Source of the DNA: Pterois miles
Lineage: Eukaryota > Chordata > Actinopteri > Perciformes > Scorpaenidae
Assembly (NCBI GenBank): GCA_947000775.1
Contig: CAMQGK010000399.1
Coordinates: forward strand, 2,844,501 to 2,908,500
DNA length: 64,000 bases
Direction of reading: 5' to 3'
Shown: positions 23,026-32,689 of the stretch, piece after piece
How positions within the stretch are numbered: the first letter of the stretch is position 1
How the letters are laid out: each line of letters begins with the position of its first letter
Notes under the pieces: generated by a model
What the model saw: the letters and a program-made list of their open reading frames with translations, nothing else
Database searches by the model: none
What the model was told of the DNA's origin: nothing
Made by a program: the position numbers and the translations under genes

Positions 23026-23424
23026 AAAGAAACACATGACCATAGATGAATTCATGATCATATGCAGTATGTGTGAACATAATGGCTGCTGTATTCCTCA
23101 TAATGCATGGGACATCCTGCTGGCCTAAAGGGGTTAAAGGTGCTGACTGTGTCATCCAGGTTGGACACCTTTGCTGCATGATATCCCCCATTTCTCTCCC
23201 CTCATTTCCTGACTGCTCTGCACTGCGTACTCTGTGAAACAAAGAGCTAAATGTCCTCCCAAAGGTATACTCACACACACATAGAACAAGAGATAACTGA
23301 GGCTATGAATTATACCTTGTTTTTCTTTATAATCTTTATTGCTCGACACTTTGGCATTATTGCTATTATTATTATCATTATTACATTCACACCAATAAAG
23401 CATACTGAAATGAAGTGTCATGGC

Positions 23425-23790
23425 CAAAAAACTAGACCGCGGGTACAAGCAGCTAAAATGTGTTTTCTCAGGAGGGTGGCTGGCGTCTCCCTTAGAGATC
23501 GGGTGAGAAGCTCGGCCATCCGTGAGGGACTCAGAGTCTTTGCCCTGAAAGGAGCCACTTGAGGTGGTTCAGGGCATCTGGTAAGGATGCCCCCTGGACA
23601 CCTACCTAGGGAGGTGTTCCAGGCGCAACCAGCTGGGAGGAGGCCCCGGGAAAGACCCAGGACCAGGTGGAGAGGTTATATCGCCACACTGGTCAGAGCT
23701 GGTTAATGTGGCCCGGGAAAGGGAAGTTTGGGGTCCCCTGCTGGAGCTGTTACCTCTGTGACCGGACCCCGGATAAGAGGTTGACGATGA
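23425..23790 (+). pseudogene. Non-LTR retrotransposon (LINE) reverse-transcriptase ORF, C-terminal end, decayed
   Basis: One frame reads VQAAKMCFLRRVAGVSLRD and then RVRSSAIREGL. After a one-base shift at about 23,572 ('cagggcatctgg'), a second frame reads MPPGHLPREVFQAQPAGRR and RPRERPRTRWRGY before stopping. These are hallmark strings of the C-terminal region downstream of the polymerase domain in a very abundant fish LINE. The sequence ends 'accccggataagagg' followed by a short (TTGA/TGAG) tail, the true element 3' end. It is 5'-truncated and dead. The LINE clade is not certain. Confidence 0.85.
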
Positions 23791-23859
23791 GTTGAGTTGA
23801 TGAGTTGAGTTTATATATTTTAACCTTTTTAAATGTTCTACATAAAGTGATGTCTGACA

Positions 23860-23915
23860 ACCCTGATGAAGACCGCAGGCTGAAACATGTTGGTTACATT
23901 ATTATAAGCACTTCA
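23860..23915 (+). repeat. Short dispersed motif (CTGATGAAGRCYGCAGGCTGAAAC)
   Basis: 'accctgatgaagaccgcagg' and 'ctgaaacatgttggttac' with 'attattataagcac' match the inverted fragment at 22.94-23.02 kb and resemble the loop of the hairpin element at 45.65 kb ('actgacaaaggcttattgct', 'gaaacttg'). Function unknown. Confidence 0.5.
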
Positions 23916-24008
23916 GGGCTCAAGACTGACTTTTAAAAGTGGTTGCCAGGCTGGTAGCCAGGCATTAGCTTTAGTTGCCGAAACTGAAACTATGGTTGCC
24001 ATTTTTAG

Positions 24009-24387
24009 TAGGGGTGTAAGAAAACACAATATTATGTTTTGTTATACTGTAACGATTCTCAATCAGTTTTTATATAATAACAGTTTACATGCAAATATTG
24101 ACAATTGAAGTCAATACTTAATGTCATGTGTTAAGAGAGGTTCCCTATCAAAGTAGTGCTGTGGTGTCTGATGTTACAGAGATTGTGATGAGAGCAAATG
24201 CAGATCCCACTTAGTTTGAAACTCAGATTGTAGGCGTATGGCGATGTTCTTTTTACTGACAGTTTTCCTAAAATTAGGTTAAAAATATTTCATTGTATCA
24301 CCTTGCTGTATTGCAATATTTCACATTATATTGAACTGCAATGCCTGTAGTGTGATATCGCCAGATTCTTGCAAATATACAGCCCAA
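24009..24387. mobile_element. 379-bp hAT-like MITE with perfect 8-bp target duplication
   Basis: The element starts TAGGGGTGTAAG and ends 'atacagcccaa'; the outer 10 bases are inverted repeats with 8 matches. It is bracketed by an exact 8-bp direct repeat ATTTTTAG at 24,001-24,008 and 24,388-24,395. An 8-bp duplication with such ends is the hAT signature. It has no coding capacity. Confidence 0.85.
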
Positions 24388-24894
24388 ATTTTTAGTCATC
24401 AATTAAAGCTAAGTACGGGCTATCAACTCTAGTGGCCTGTTGTTCTTCTTTCTGTGGTATTGATCTCCAGTCATGTTGCACAATTTAGAGCCAAAAACAG
24501 TCCAGACATAAAAGATGTGCAGCTGTCTAATTGGACACTTCAGTAAGCTCATTAAGATCACCTAATAGGTAGCCTACTGTATACATAAATGATGCCATTG
24601 TATATCTGCCAAGCTTTTTCTTATTTTAAAAAGTATGTATTTGGTTAGAGCTTCACTGGTATCACAGTTTACGATCTGCAGATGTTTGTTTGAAGATAAG
24701 ACTCTTGAGGTCATGAGTCAGAGGGCAACTTGGTCTTTGTTCTCAGCCCAGGAAGTTAAATGAAAGGAACTGATATAGAGAGGTCAAGGCCAAAACATCC
24801 ACCTGGAGCCTTTCATCAATGAAACCAAGTCAGCAAGTCACAAGACAAGAGGAAAATCCCTCTACTCATCAGCAGCTTTGTGGCAAATGAGGGA

Positions 24895-25285
24895 GTACAG
24901 TTTAAAATATATCTTGATATCTCCCTGTCTGGTTTGATATGCAGCAAAGTTTTCTCTTTTACATGTCAATATTGCAGCCAATCCATCCATCCATCAACTT
25001 CAACCACTCACTTTCACACCCACAAGTAATTTAGAGTCATCAGTTAACCTGCATGACTTTGGACTGTGGGTGGAAACTGGAGCACCTGGAGAAAACCCAA
25101 GTTAACACAGGACGAACATGCAAACTCCACAGAGAAGGGCCTCAAGCCAGATTTGAACCTGCGACGCTCTTGCTGTGAGGCTACGACAGCACTAACCACT
25201 GCAACACCGTGCCGCCAATCATGTTCATTCAAGTGTGGAAAGCCGAAATCATGATCATAATTATTTGATTAATTGTGCAGCCCTG
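24895..25285. mobile_element. hAT-like CAGCCC-ended element split by a SINE
   Basis: Left part 'tttgatatgcagcaaagttt' with 'catgtcaatattgcag' and right part 'gaaatcatgatcataatt', 'gattaattgtgcagccc' match the family seen at 120-285. A SINE at 24,982-25,216 separates them. The order of events is therefore clear: DNA element first, SINE later. Confidence 0.65.
24982..25216 (-). mobile_element. tRNA-derived SINE with (GGAT)n tail, minus orientation
   Basis: Read in reverse it starts GGCGGCACGGTGTTGCAGTG, with an A box in 'tgttgcagtggttag' and a B box in GGTTCAAATCT. The body has 'ggagtttgcatgttcgtcc' and 'ggttttctccaggtgctcc'. The 3' end is a (GGAT)n run. Six bases 'gccaat' flank both sides and may be the target duplication, though they overlap the SINE's own first bases. 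RNA polymerase III promoter boxes are worn but visible. Confidence 0.85.
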
Positions 25286-25800
25286 GATAGAGCCGACACT
25301 ATTTCTACATCAGCAGATCATCATTCTCTTTATAGACAGAACAGTCAGCACTTACAGCAAACAACACTGAGTGTGTGTCTATAAAAGTGAGGACAGACCT
25401 CCTCCCCTCAGCTCAAAGCCCGAACATGTGGAGGATTATAGAGCATGTCATTGAACACCAGGTATTAAATGACCTGCAGCACAAACACACACACTAAAAA
25501 AAAAAAGTACAGGCCGAGCTCCTTCGGGCCAACGTTTGGCTCATGACTAGTAATCATAAGACCAGCAGGCTCCTGCTTGCAAGTAACTAAATGTTGAACA
25601 TAAACACATCCACCAGATATTCCCACTGCCGGCCAGCCAGCTAATTTCAACCCCGTGGCTCAGCGTTCATCAGTGTGCGTATGTCCGTGTGAAGAGACGA
25701 GCAGCCGGCTATGACAAGCTTACATAACATCTGAAGGTGTGAGTGTGTGTGACACTGTCCAGTCTGATGCCAACCGACCGAAGGTCATCAGAGACCCCAA

Positions 25801-25803
<3 letters not shown>

Positions 25804-25864
<61 letters not shown>
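25804..25864. repeat. (CA)n microsatellite, about 30 units
   Basis: Uninterrupted CA dinucleotides over about 60 bases. It is likely polymorphic. Confidence 0.98.
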
Positions 25865-25866
<2 letters not shown>

Positions 25867-26234
25867 TGCAGCAGCAGGAGGAGGTTGTGCAACCGGTCTG
25901 TGTTTGGTCTCAACTTAACTGATGGGAGACTGTCAGAAAACAGAAAAGGGACACAAAGTCAAAGGTTTCAGGAAGCCTACATGGGCTCAGACTTGAAGAC
26001 CAGCAGGAAAGATAACACGCTGATGAAACACAGTACACATTACAGACACAACAGCAACAGGCAGGAAGCAGGACAATGTTCACAGCTGTAATATTTGTGG
26101 TTCTCGTCCTTCAGGAGCAAAGAATAAAGTAAGGTGACGTTATTTTAGACCTACAAAGTGTGCATAGGGAGGAGGTCAACGTCAGACTTTAACACAGATC
26201 ACTGCTTCTTGTTTCCACCGAAGGGATGAATTCT

Positions 26235-26766
26235 TAGGGATTTACAGATAACTCTCCTGACAGTGAACTGGTCAGACAGTATAATCTGATCTGATCCATT
26301 TCCTTCACTCTTCGATGTCGAGTCGCAGCATCGTGGCTGCTACAGTAACTCTCCTGACAGTGAACTGGAGACAGTGAATGCAGCATCGTGGCTGCTACAG
26401 TAACTCTCCTGACGGTGAACTGGAGACAGTGAACGCAGCACCGTGGCTGCTACAGTAACTCTCCTGACGGTGAACTGGAGACAGTGAACGCAGCATCGTG
26501 GCTGCTACAGTAACTCTCCTGACAGTGAACTGGAGACAGTGAACGCAGCATCGTTGTGGCTACAGTAACTCTCCTGACAGTGAACTGGAGACAGTGAATG
26601 CAGCATCGTGGCTGCTACAGTAACTCTCCCTGTCAACAGTTGTCTGTTGTGCTCATATACTGCAGCTGGAGCACCGCTGCATTCGAGGCACAGTTGGTTA
26701 AAGGTTAATAATCGGTTAATGAGGGTCGGTTATCAGTTAAGAAAATTTTTCAAATTAGCATCCCTA
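26235..26766 (-). mobile_element. hAT-like element carrying 55-bp minisatellite, minus orientation
   Basis: Six or more 55-bp units in reverse ('gtggctgctacagtaactct', 'cctgacagtgaactggagac') occupy about 26,330-26,635. They are followed by the inverted left end: 'aataatcggttaatgagg', 'gtcggttatcagttaag' and 'aattagcatcccta'. The order is the mirror image of the copy at 55.1 kb. The side at 26,235 looks truncated. The units here differ mainly at one C/T position (GACAG or GACGG). Confidence 0.8.
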
Positions 26767-26984
26767 TTTGCAGTACTGTACAGTAAAAGAACAATACATT
26801 ATTGACCTTTAGATATGTTCTGGTTAGGCTCGGCTGGTGTGTCTGCAGTTGACACCTCTGTTCTTTTTTTATAATTAATTAATTGATAAGAGTGGATGAT
26901 AACGTGTCCACACACTGCACTGTGGAGTAAAGGTGACATCACCATGTATTTCTGAACATCTGCCATTAATGTAATAAATTCAAC

Positions 26985-27125
26985 AGGGCCATGTGGAGCC
27001 TGGTCCCTCACACAGCCTGGGTCAGGAGTTTAATTCCCACTGGGACCACCCATGTTAAAATGCCAGTACTCGTGGTACTGTATGGTGCTGTGGAATAATC
27101 CTCCAAATGGCACTTATCACATGTG
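26985..27125 (+). mobile_element. tRNA-derived SINE fragment
   Basis: 'tggtccctcacacagcctgg', 'gtcaggagtttaattccc', 'actgggaccacccatg' and 'ccaaatggcacttatc' follow the order of a fish SINE whose B box is GGTTCGATTCC; here it is worn to GAGTTTAATTCC. It has no clear tail. Confidence 0.5.
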
Positions 27126-27623
27126 GGCTCTAACAGGATTACATGTCCAACTGGACTAAAATGTCAGTAGCGTGTCAAAAACAACTCACGCTTTCTAGTA
27201 TTGTATAGACAGCTGTCCTCTGTGCTGGTCATCAGCTTTGACAGTTCAACACAGAGAGACAAGAGAGGAGGAAGATGGCAAATACAAAGAGACACACAGA
27301 AATGAATGGACACAAATGGCTGCCAAACCAAATCTATCAAAAATCTGACAGCACACATTCAGAAATGGTCAGCAAAAATATCAAGGGAGGTAAAACTTGT
27401 AAACACACTGGTGCAGTCTTTTAAAACCCAATTAAGTATAAAGTCCCCATGAAAGGAAAGTTAGAGCGTCTCTAACTGCCGTACTGTGACGCATCTGTTA
27501 CAAGAGGGATTGAAATGAAATCCTTCACATTTGATTGGACCGCTAAAAAATGGGCAGGCTTAGTGGGATTCCTGCTGCCAGCTACTGTTCGTTTCGGCTT
27601 GTGCAGACCGGCCACGTGAACAG

Positions 27624-27906
27624 CGCCTAACGGTTGCATCGCTGAACGGCTGCGTCGCTGAACGGCTGCGTCGCTGAACGGCTGCGTCGCTGAACGGCTG
27701 CGTAGCGGCTGCGTGGCTTAGCGGCTGCGTGGCTTAGCGGCTGCATCGCTGAACGGCTGCGTCGCTTAGCGGCTGCGTCGCTTAGCGGCTGCGTGGCTTA
27801 GCGGCTGCATCGCTGAACGGCTGCATCGCTTAGCGGGTGCGTCGCTTAGCGGCTGCGTGGCTTAGCGGCTGCGTGGCTTAGCGGCTGCATCGCTTAGCGG
27901 GTGCGT
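27624..27906. repeat. 16-bp CpG-rich minisatellite, 17 full units plus one 11-bp unit
   Basis: Units alternate among CGCTGAACGGCTGCGT, GGCTTAGCGGCTGCGT, CGCTTAGCGGCTGCGT and variants ending CAT. The length of 283 bp equals 17 x 16 + 11. The array is dense in CpG in an otherwise CpG-poor window. The order of variants repeats in blocks, indicating duplications of several units at once. Confidence 0.95.
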
Positions 27907-27989
27907 CCTGGTCGGCTGTTTGATTTACACATCCATCGCTGCTGTCAGCCATTTCTTTCACATAGAGTTTGCCTTTCACGATGGCCATT

Positions 27990-28550
27990 TCATTTCATTA
28001 TAAATGTCATTTTATTTATTTAAAGGATAAGAAACTTAGAATTTGTAAATAACAGTAAAACTAACCCTAACCTACAATTAAAATCCTGTACTTTATTCAT
28101 TCATGGTACATTATTGACAATAACCAGACTATTAACACAATTGCACCAGTGTAAAAAATAGATATTGCTCGGTGGTTAGAATGAAATCGTCACAGAGATT
28201 ATTGCACAGTATGAGTTGAAGTTTACACCTGAGTAGTACTGCTATTACACAGTTTATGTACAGTATAGTGCAGCTATTTCAGTTTTGGTGTGTATGTGGT
28301 GTACTGGGAGCAGTGCTGGTTGGGGAGTCTTGACAGCTGCAGGAAGGAGGACCAGCGATAGCGCTCCTTCACACATTTCGGGTGGAGCAGCCTGACGCTG
28401 AAGGAGCTCTCCAGTGCTACGATCATGCCCTGCGTGGGGTGGGAGTCGTTCCCCATCATGGATGACAGCTTAGCCATCCTCCTCCTCTCTCCCACCACTT
28501 CCACTGGGTTGAGGGGGAATCCCAGGACAGAGCTGGTCACTTTATCAAGT
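27990..28550 (-). pseudogene. L2-like LINE, C-terminal coding end and 3' UTR, decayed
   Basis: On the minus strand a frame reads GERRRMAKLSSMMGNDSHP and then SFSVRLLHPKCVKERYRW before a frameshift near 28,330. Strings of the type 'DSHP...LGSSFS.RLLHPRCVKERYRRSF' mark the extreme C-terminus of a fish LINE that I recall as L2/CR1-like. The 3' UTR follows toward lower coordinates with 'tttttacactggtgcaa', 'attgtcaataatgtacc' and AATAAAGTAC. The copy is 5'-truncated. Confidence 0.75.
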
Positions 28551-28680
28551 CAAAGCCTCATGTTAGAAGCCTTGTGTTGACAATGAAGGATTTCTGTCCA
28601 CAGAAATGAATGCTTTTGAAATGAAAGCAGAAAGTGTTGATATACAACTGAAAATAAATCTGTACTTTTTTCATGTCCAT

Positions 28681-28861
28681 GACATATTCTACAGATATAG
28701 ACATCGAAATTGTAGTTATGTTGCTGATATGACGTCAATATACAGTCAGAAGATCACCTTCACTGTCTGTGACATATTCTGCAGCTGTCTTAGACATTAA
28801 AACTGTAATAATGTTGCTGATATGATGTTAATATACTGTCAAACAATCACCTCCACTGTCT
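28681..28861. repeat. 90-bp direct tandem duplication
   Basis: Two adjacent 90-bp copies begin GACATATTCTRCAG. Each holds 'atgttgctgatatgayg' and ends 'tcaccttcactgtctg' or its variant. Divergence is roughly one fifth of positions, so it is not recent. No function is evident. Confidence 0.9.
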
Positions 28862-29020
28862 GATGTTGCTGTGAACCGACCTCGAATCTCTAGAAGAAAT
28901 GCAGCTGACACACAGCCGAGACGCTCGTGAGACGCACATCTCATACGGTCTGTATAGCTGCTCTGACCTGTTAGCATGGACGTTGAAATAAATAACAGGT
29001 AACGCAGCCAAGACGTTTTA

Positions 29021-29076
29021 CACACACACGCACGCACGCACGCACGCACACACACACAAACACACACACACACACA
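29021..29076. repeat. Compound (CA)n/(CGCA)n microsatellite
   Basis: CA units, then four CGCA tetramers, then CA again with one AAAC interruption. Minus-strand frames through it read Val and Cys repeats and are not genes. Confidence 0.95.
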
Positions 29077-29429
29077 TGGACGAGGAGGAAAAATGCAGCG
29101 CTCTGGTTCTGGCCCACATCCACGGTCCCAGCAGTGGGCTGCTGATGTTGGAGGAAGATCAGGCCTCTGAAGGAACGCACTTTGGCTGCTGATTTCTTTG
29201 AGAAACACGTTTACATAAGCAGTGCCCTTATACCCGACTTATGCAACCGACCTGGATTTCAGAGTTAAACACGTCGTTCATGTGCCATGTACTTATCATA
29301 CCTTTCTCATGGTTTAGGAGTTATGTAATGGATGCTCTAACAGACAGACCAGATACTAAAATGAAGTACGAGTGGGAACATGTTGACATATTTTGGCAGC
29401 AGGGTGGCCTCACAGACAATCAGACAATC

Positions 29430-29525
29430 CTACTGGACTGGAAAGATCCCAAGTTCTCTACAACCTGGGGGCTGGGACCCCCCAAAGGAGTCATCAGATA
29501 AATCCAAGGGGCCGCCAAACAGGTT
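29430..29525 (+). repeat. Dispersed-repeat fragment (GGGACCCCCCAAAGG-type)
   Basis: 'acaacctgggggctgggacc', 'cccaaaggagtcatcagata' and 'aatccaaggggccgcc' match a common fish interspersed repeat as I recall it. It lies 70 bp upstream of the MITE at 29.6 kb and may be unrelated. Confidence 0.4.
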
Positions 29526-29596
29526 CGTTTTTTCAAGTCATGCTATTTACACGTCTTCCCATGAGATCAGGTTGAGTATGGAGCTAGAGCCAAGAG

Positions 29597-29930
29597 GCCA
29601 TTAGCCTAGCTTAGCATAAAGACTGGAAGCAGGGACAAACAGCTAGCCTGTCTTTGCCCAAAAGCTAAAACACCTACCTACTAAAATATGCCAACCTCAC
29701 AATGATGATACGATTCAGGAAACTCAGCGCGTCCAGCTGTTCACAGCACATAGTTCCAGGACGTAACTAATGTGTCTAAAACCACACACTTCTGTTTGTG
29801 TACGGATTAAAGTAAGTTACGTTAATCGGTTAGCTTTAGAGATGCTGATAGGCATGTTTTGAGCTTTAGACAGAGCCAGGCTAGCAGTTTTACTTCACTT
29901 GTAGTTTTTATGCTAAGCTAGGCTAATGGC
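29597..29930. mobile_element. 334-bp MITE with perfect 24-bp terminal inverted repeats
   Basis: Left arm 29,597-29,620 begins GCCATTAGCCTAGCTTAGC; right arm 29,907-29,930 is its exact 24-base inverse, ending GCTAAGCTAGGCTAATGGC. The interior has 'aaacagctagcctgtctttg' and a roughly inverse 'acagagccaggctagcag', so the inverted structure continues inward. It is non-coding. I see no convincing direct repeat outside. This end is a familiar fish repeat. Confidence 0.85.
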
Positions 29931-30039
29931 AATTAAAATATTTAGTCTTAATAGCAGAAGACTGTAAACACAGCTCCTAACAGGTTTACTGGGAGACACT
30001 CCAAAACCCCGCCTTCATTAAAATTCACAGTATTTGCTT

Positions 30040-30360
30040 CCTCAGTCGGCATCCTGCTTTCGTTGTCAAGGGAAACCAATCCTTATTAACAGTCCAAGGC
30101 TCCAGATCCATTATAAGCCATTTGGTGCTGTTTTATTCATCTTTAATTAAAACCAAGAAGCTTACGCGACTGTTGACAAATGACTGCAGTAAATTATCTG
30201 TCATTAAATTACAGCAGTCATCACATTAATTACAGATGCACCAAAGACTTATTCGTATCAGGCTCCATATTAGATGCTGCTACTTTGTGTTTGCGTTCAT
30301 CTCAAGTCTGAACAGGGAAAACCTCTGAGGAAATCTAATGAAAATTAAGACTATTTCTTC
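30040..30360. promoter_or_regulatory. Possible conserved non-coding element with semi-palindrome
   Basis: Unique sequence with 'catctttaattaaaacc', 'aaattatctgtcattaaatt' and 'atcacattaattacagatgc'. At 30,181-30,195 and 30,206-30,220 two 15-base arms are inverse copies with 13 matches, centred on 'atctgtcatt'. Dense ATTA cores without repeats are typical of developmental enhancers. Inference only. Confidence 0.3.
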
Positions 30361-30479
30361 CTGCTCTGCTTTACAACGTGAGAAATGACAGTGTTCATCA
30401 GTTGCGTGTTGGATTTATCCACTATACAATGATGAGTACAATGTCCATAAGGGTGAAAAAAATCAATTAGGATTTAGGC

Positions 30480-31170
30480 ACGATTCTGGCTTTATTATTA
30501 GATTAATCCCACAAAGCCTCCTGATGCATGAGAGTTAAGCCGTCTGTGGTGATATCATGGCGGCTGTCTTCTCCGGCTGCATGTCCCACTGAGAGCGCTA
30601 TTGTTCGCCATGCACAACGTTAGCATAATCCTCGGCCAGCGCCTGCCCCCGTTCCACCTGGGCCTTCACGCTTTGGAGGCCGACACAAAATCCAGAGATG
30701 CTTTCTGTCAGACAGGAAGAGAAAACCTCACCTAACCTCAAAGTTCTTCAGCAAAAGGGAAATGAACCGTCAGTGGATTATCTGCCTCAAAGAAAGCATG
30801 GCATTATCTAATGTGGTGGTTCACAATAGCTTCAGCCCATGAACCCGAACAAGTGTGATTTGTGGGTGCACTCCAGTGGGTGCACCCCAGTGGGTGCAGA
30901 TATGCAGAGTGGGATGATGAGGGTCAGGGATTTTATTAGCCTCTATTTAAGCCACATTTGAGTCTACCTGGATTTGCTTTAACTACTTCCCAGCTTCAAA
31001 TGATCAAGCAGGAAATAAAATGTCTTTTCCCTTCTTAAATAAATTACCTTATGACTCGTAAAAATCATCTCATAATTAATTTCACTTGTGTTAATTATGC
31101 TGCAGGGCTAAAATCTGCTCACACAGCTACATTGTGGAAACTCACACTGCTGGAGTCACCACTTATTTAT
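30480..31170. promoter_or_regulatory. Possible conserved non-coding elements (two blocks)
   Basis: Block one (30,480-30,660) has 'tattattagattaatcccac' and CpG-containing unique sequence. Block two (31,020-31,170) has 'cttaaataaattacc', 'catctcataattaatttc' and 'gttaattatgctgcagggc'. Between them is a short 'ccagtgggtgca' tandem at 30,872-30,898. No repeat family covers either block. Function is inferred from motif clustering. Confidence 0.22.
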
Positions 31171-31611
31171 TTTAAGAGTCAGATTTGGTTTTTGGCCAAA
31201 AGTGAACTAAATTAAAGAAGTTAAAATAGCATTAAAATCAATATTTGGGATTATTTTTTGAAAGGTATTTTGTTCCAGTAGTCTGGAAATTTTAAATTGA
31301 ATTGGTTCTCAAAATACATGATGTTTTTCTGCACGTTAAAAGCCTCTGAAACAGTATTTTGAGCATAAAAGCAGCATCCTAAATGCTTAATCTGAGGGTC
31401 AAAATTCCCAAAACACAGGAACTCAAATGTCAGTTGACCAATTTTAAGTTATAAATGTTTTGTGCTGCTGTTTTAAGGCCAGTGATGTCTTTAAATACAG
31501 GAAAAACACAGCTACATGTACCGTTATGATCAGTTTAGAAACACACAAATTGCTGAGCATCCATATATAACTCAAACTAATAAATTATGTACACTGTACT
31601 TCAGATTTCTG

Positions 31612-32068
31612 TTACTATGCATAACAGACCGTTTGTATGTATCACAGACTCTGTGTATGTATAACAAACCATTATGTATAAAAGACCGTTGCTATGTATA
31701 ACAGACGTTACTATGTATTATAGACTGTTGCTATGTATAGCAAACCGTTGCTATGTGTAACAGACCGCTGCTATTTGTAACAGACCGTTGCCATGTATAA
31801 CAGACTGTTGCTATGTATAGCAAACCGTTCTATGTGTACAGCCGCTGCTTTTGTAACAGACCGTTGCCATGTATAACAGAATGTTGCTATGTATAGCAAA
31901 CCGTTGCTATGTGTAACAGACCGCTGCTATTTGTAACAGACCGTTGCCATGTATAACAGACTGTTGCTATGTATAGCAAACCGTTGCTATGTGTAACAGA
32001 TTGTTACAATGTGTAACAGACCGTTGCTATGTGTAACAGACCATTGCTGTGTATAACGGACCGTTACT
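31612..32068. repeat. 20-bp minisatellite with 80-bp higher-order unit
   Basis: Basic unit AACAGACCGTTGCTATGTGT. From 31,738 four successive variants form an 80-bp block beginning TAGCAAACCG. Block one (31,738-31,817) and block three (31,894-31,973) are identical in all 80 positions. Block two (31,818-31,893) is 76 bp, lacking four single bases, and a fourth block is partial. Outside the blocks the 20-bp units are more diverged. Confidence 0.95.
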
Positions 32069-32169
32069 ATGGGTGCAGTTCTGATGTCGGACTCTGGCGT
32101 ACCATTTGTTTGTCAAATTATTGATTTTTTAAGTATGTGGCCGTGTAATAAGGGGATGAGTAATAAGTG

Positions 32170-32276
32170 GGATAATGTACAGCTAGCAGGTCACCGTGGT
32201 GAAATAACCCTCTTCTGGGTGATGCAGCACAATATACCAACAAAGTCAACAATGACCGGCTTGCTGTACATTATCC
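32170..32276. mobile_element. Imperfect hairpin element with 23-bp arms
   Basis: Left arm 32,170-32,192 (GGATAATGTACAGCTAGCAG and three more) and right arm 32,254-32,276 are inverse copies with 21 of 23 matches. They enclose about 60 bp. A plus-strand frame of 86 codons runs across it but looks accidental. It may be a small MITE or the core of a larger palindromic repeat. Confidence 0.6.
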
Positions 32277-32689
32277 CTTACATGTACCCAGAGCAGGTCT
32301 CACCACAGGTTTTGCACAGAAACTGTTGATTCTAGTCGCCTTCGAGAGGCTTATCCTGAGAACAGGAAGTCTTTACCAGTTGAACCTGTATGATCAGAGG
32401 GTTTCTGGTTCACATCTTTCCACACACTCAAACCTTAATGAAGGGCCAGATTTTGTTCCTGACAGCCGCTGAAAAACGTGGACACCATCCAACAAATGCC
32501 ATCAAACATCAATAAACCCGTCTGGCTTTGGACCAGTTTTGGCTCTTCACACTCTCAGGGGGTTTAGGCTCTCCAATACATACTGTACCTGTGAATCAAC
32601 ACAGGACCGCCCACCCACCTGCTGCAGTCCATTACTTAGACCAGACTGAAAAAAGACAGAGGGCTATAGACGGAGCATCACGGGGCCCA

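Noticed and set aside
25140..25215. True tRNA gene
   Set aside because: A and B boxes are present, but the stretch does not fold into a cloverleaf with an acceptor stem and continues into a SINE body and GGAT tail.
25066..25254. Plus- and minus-strand frames at the SINE
   Set aside because: They are accidental frames in a tRNA-derived SINE.
28828..29208. 126-codon minus-strand frame
   Set aside because: A large part is Val/Cys/Arg repeats from the CA/CGCA microsatellite; flanks show no domain.
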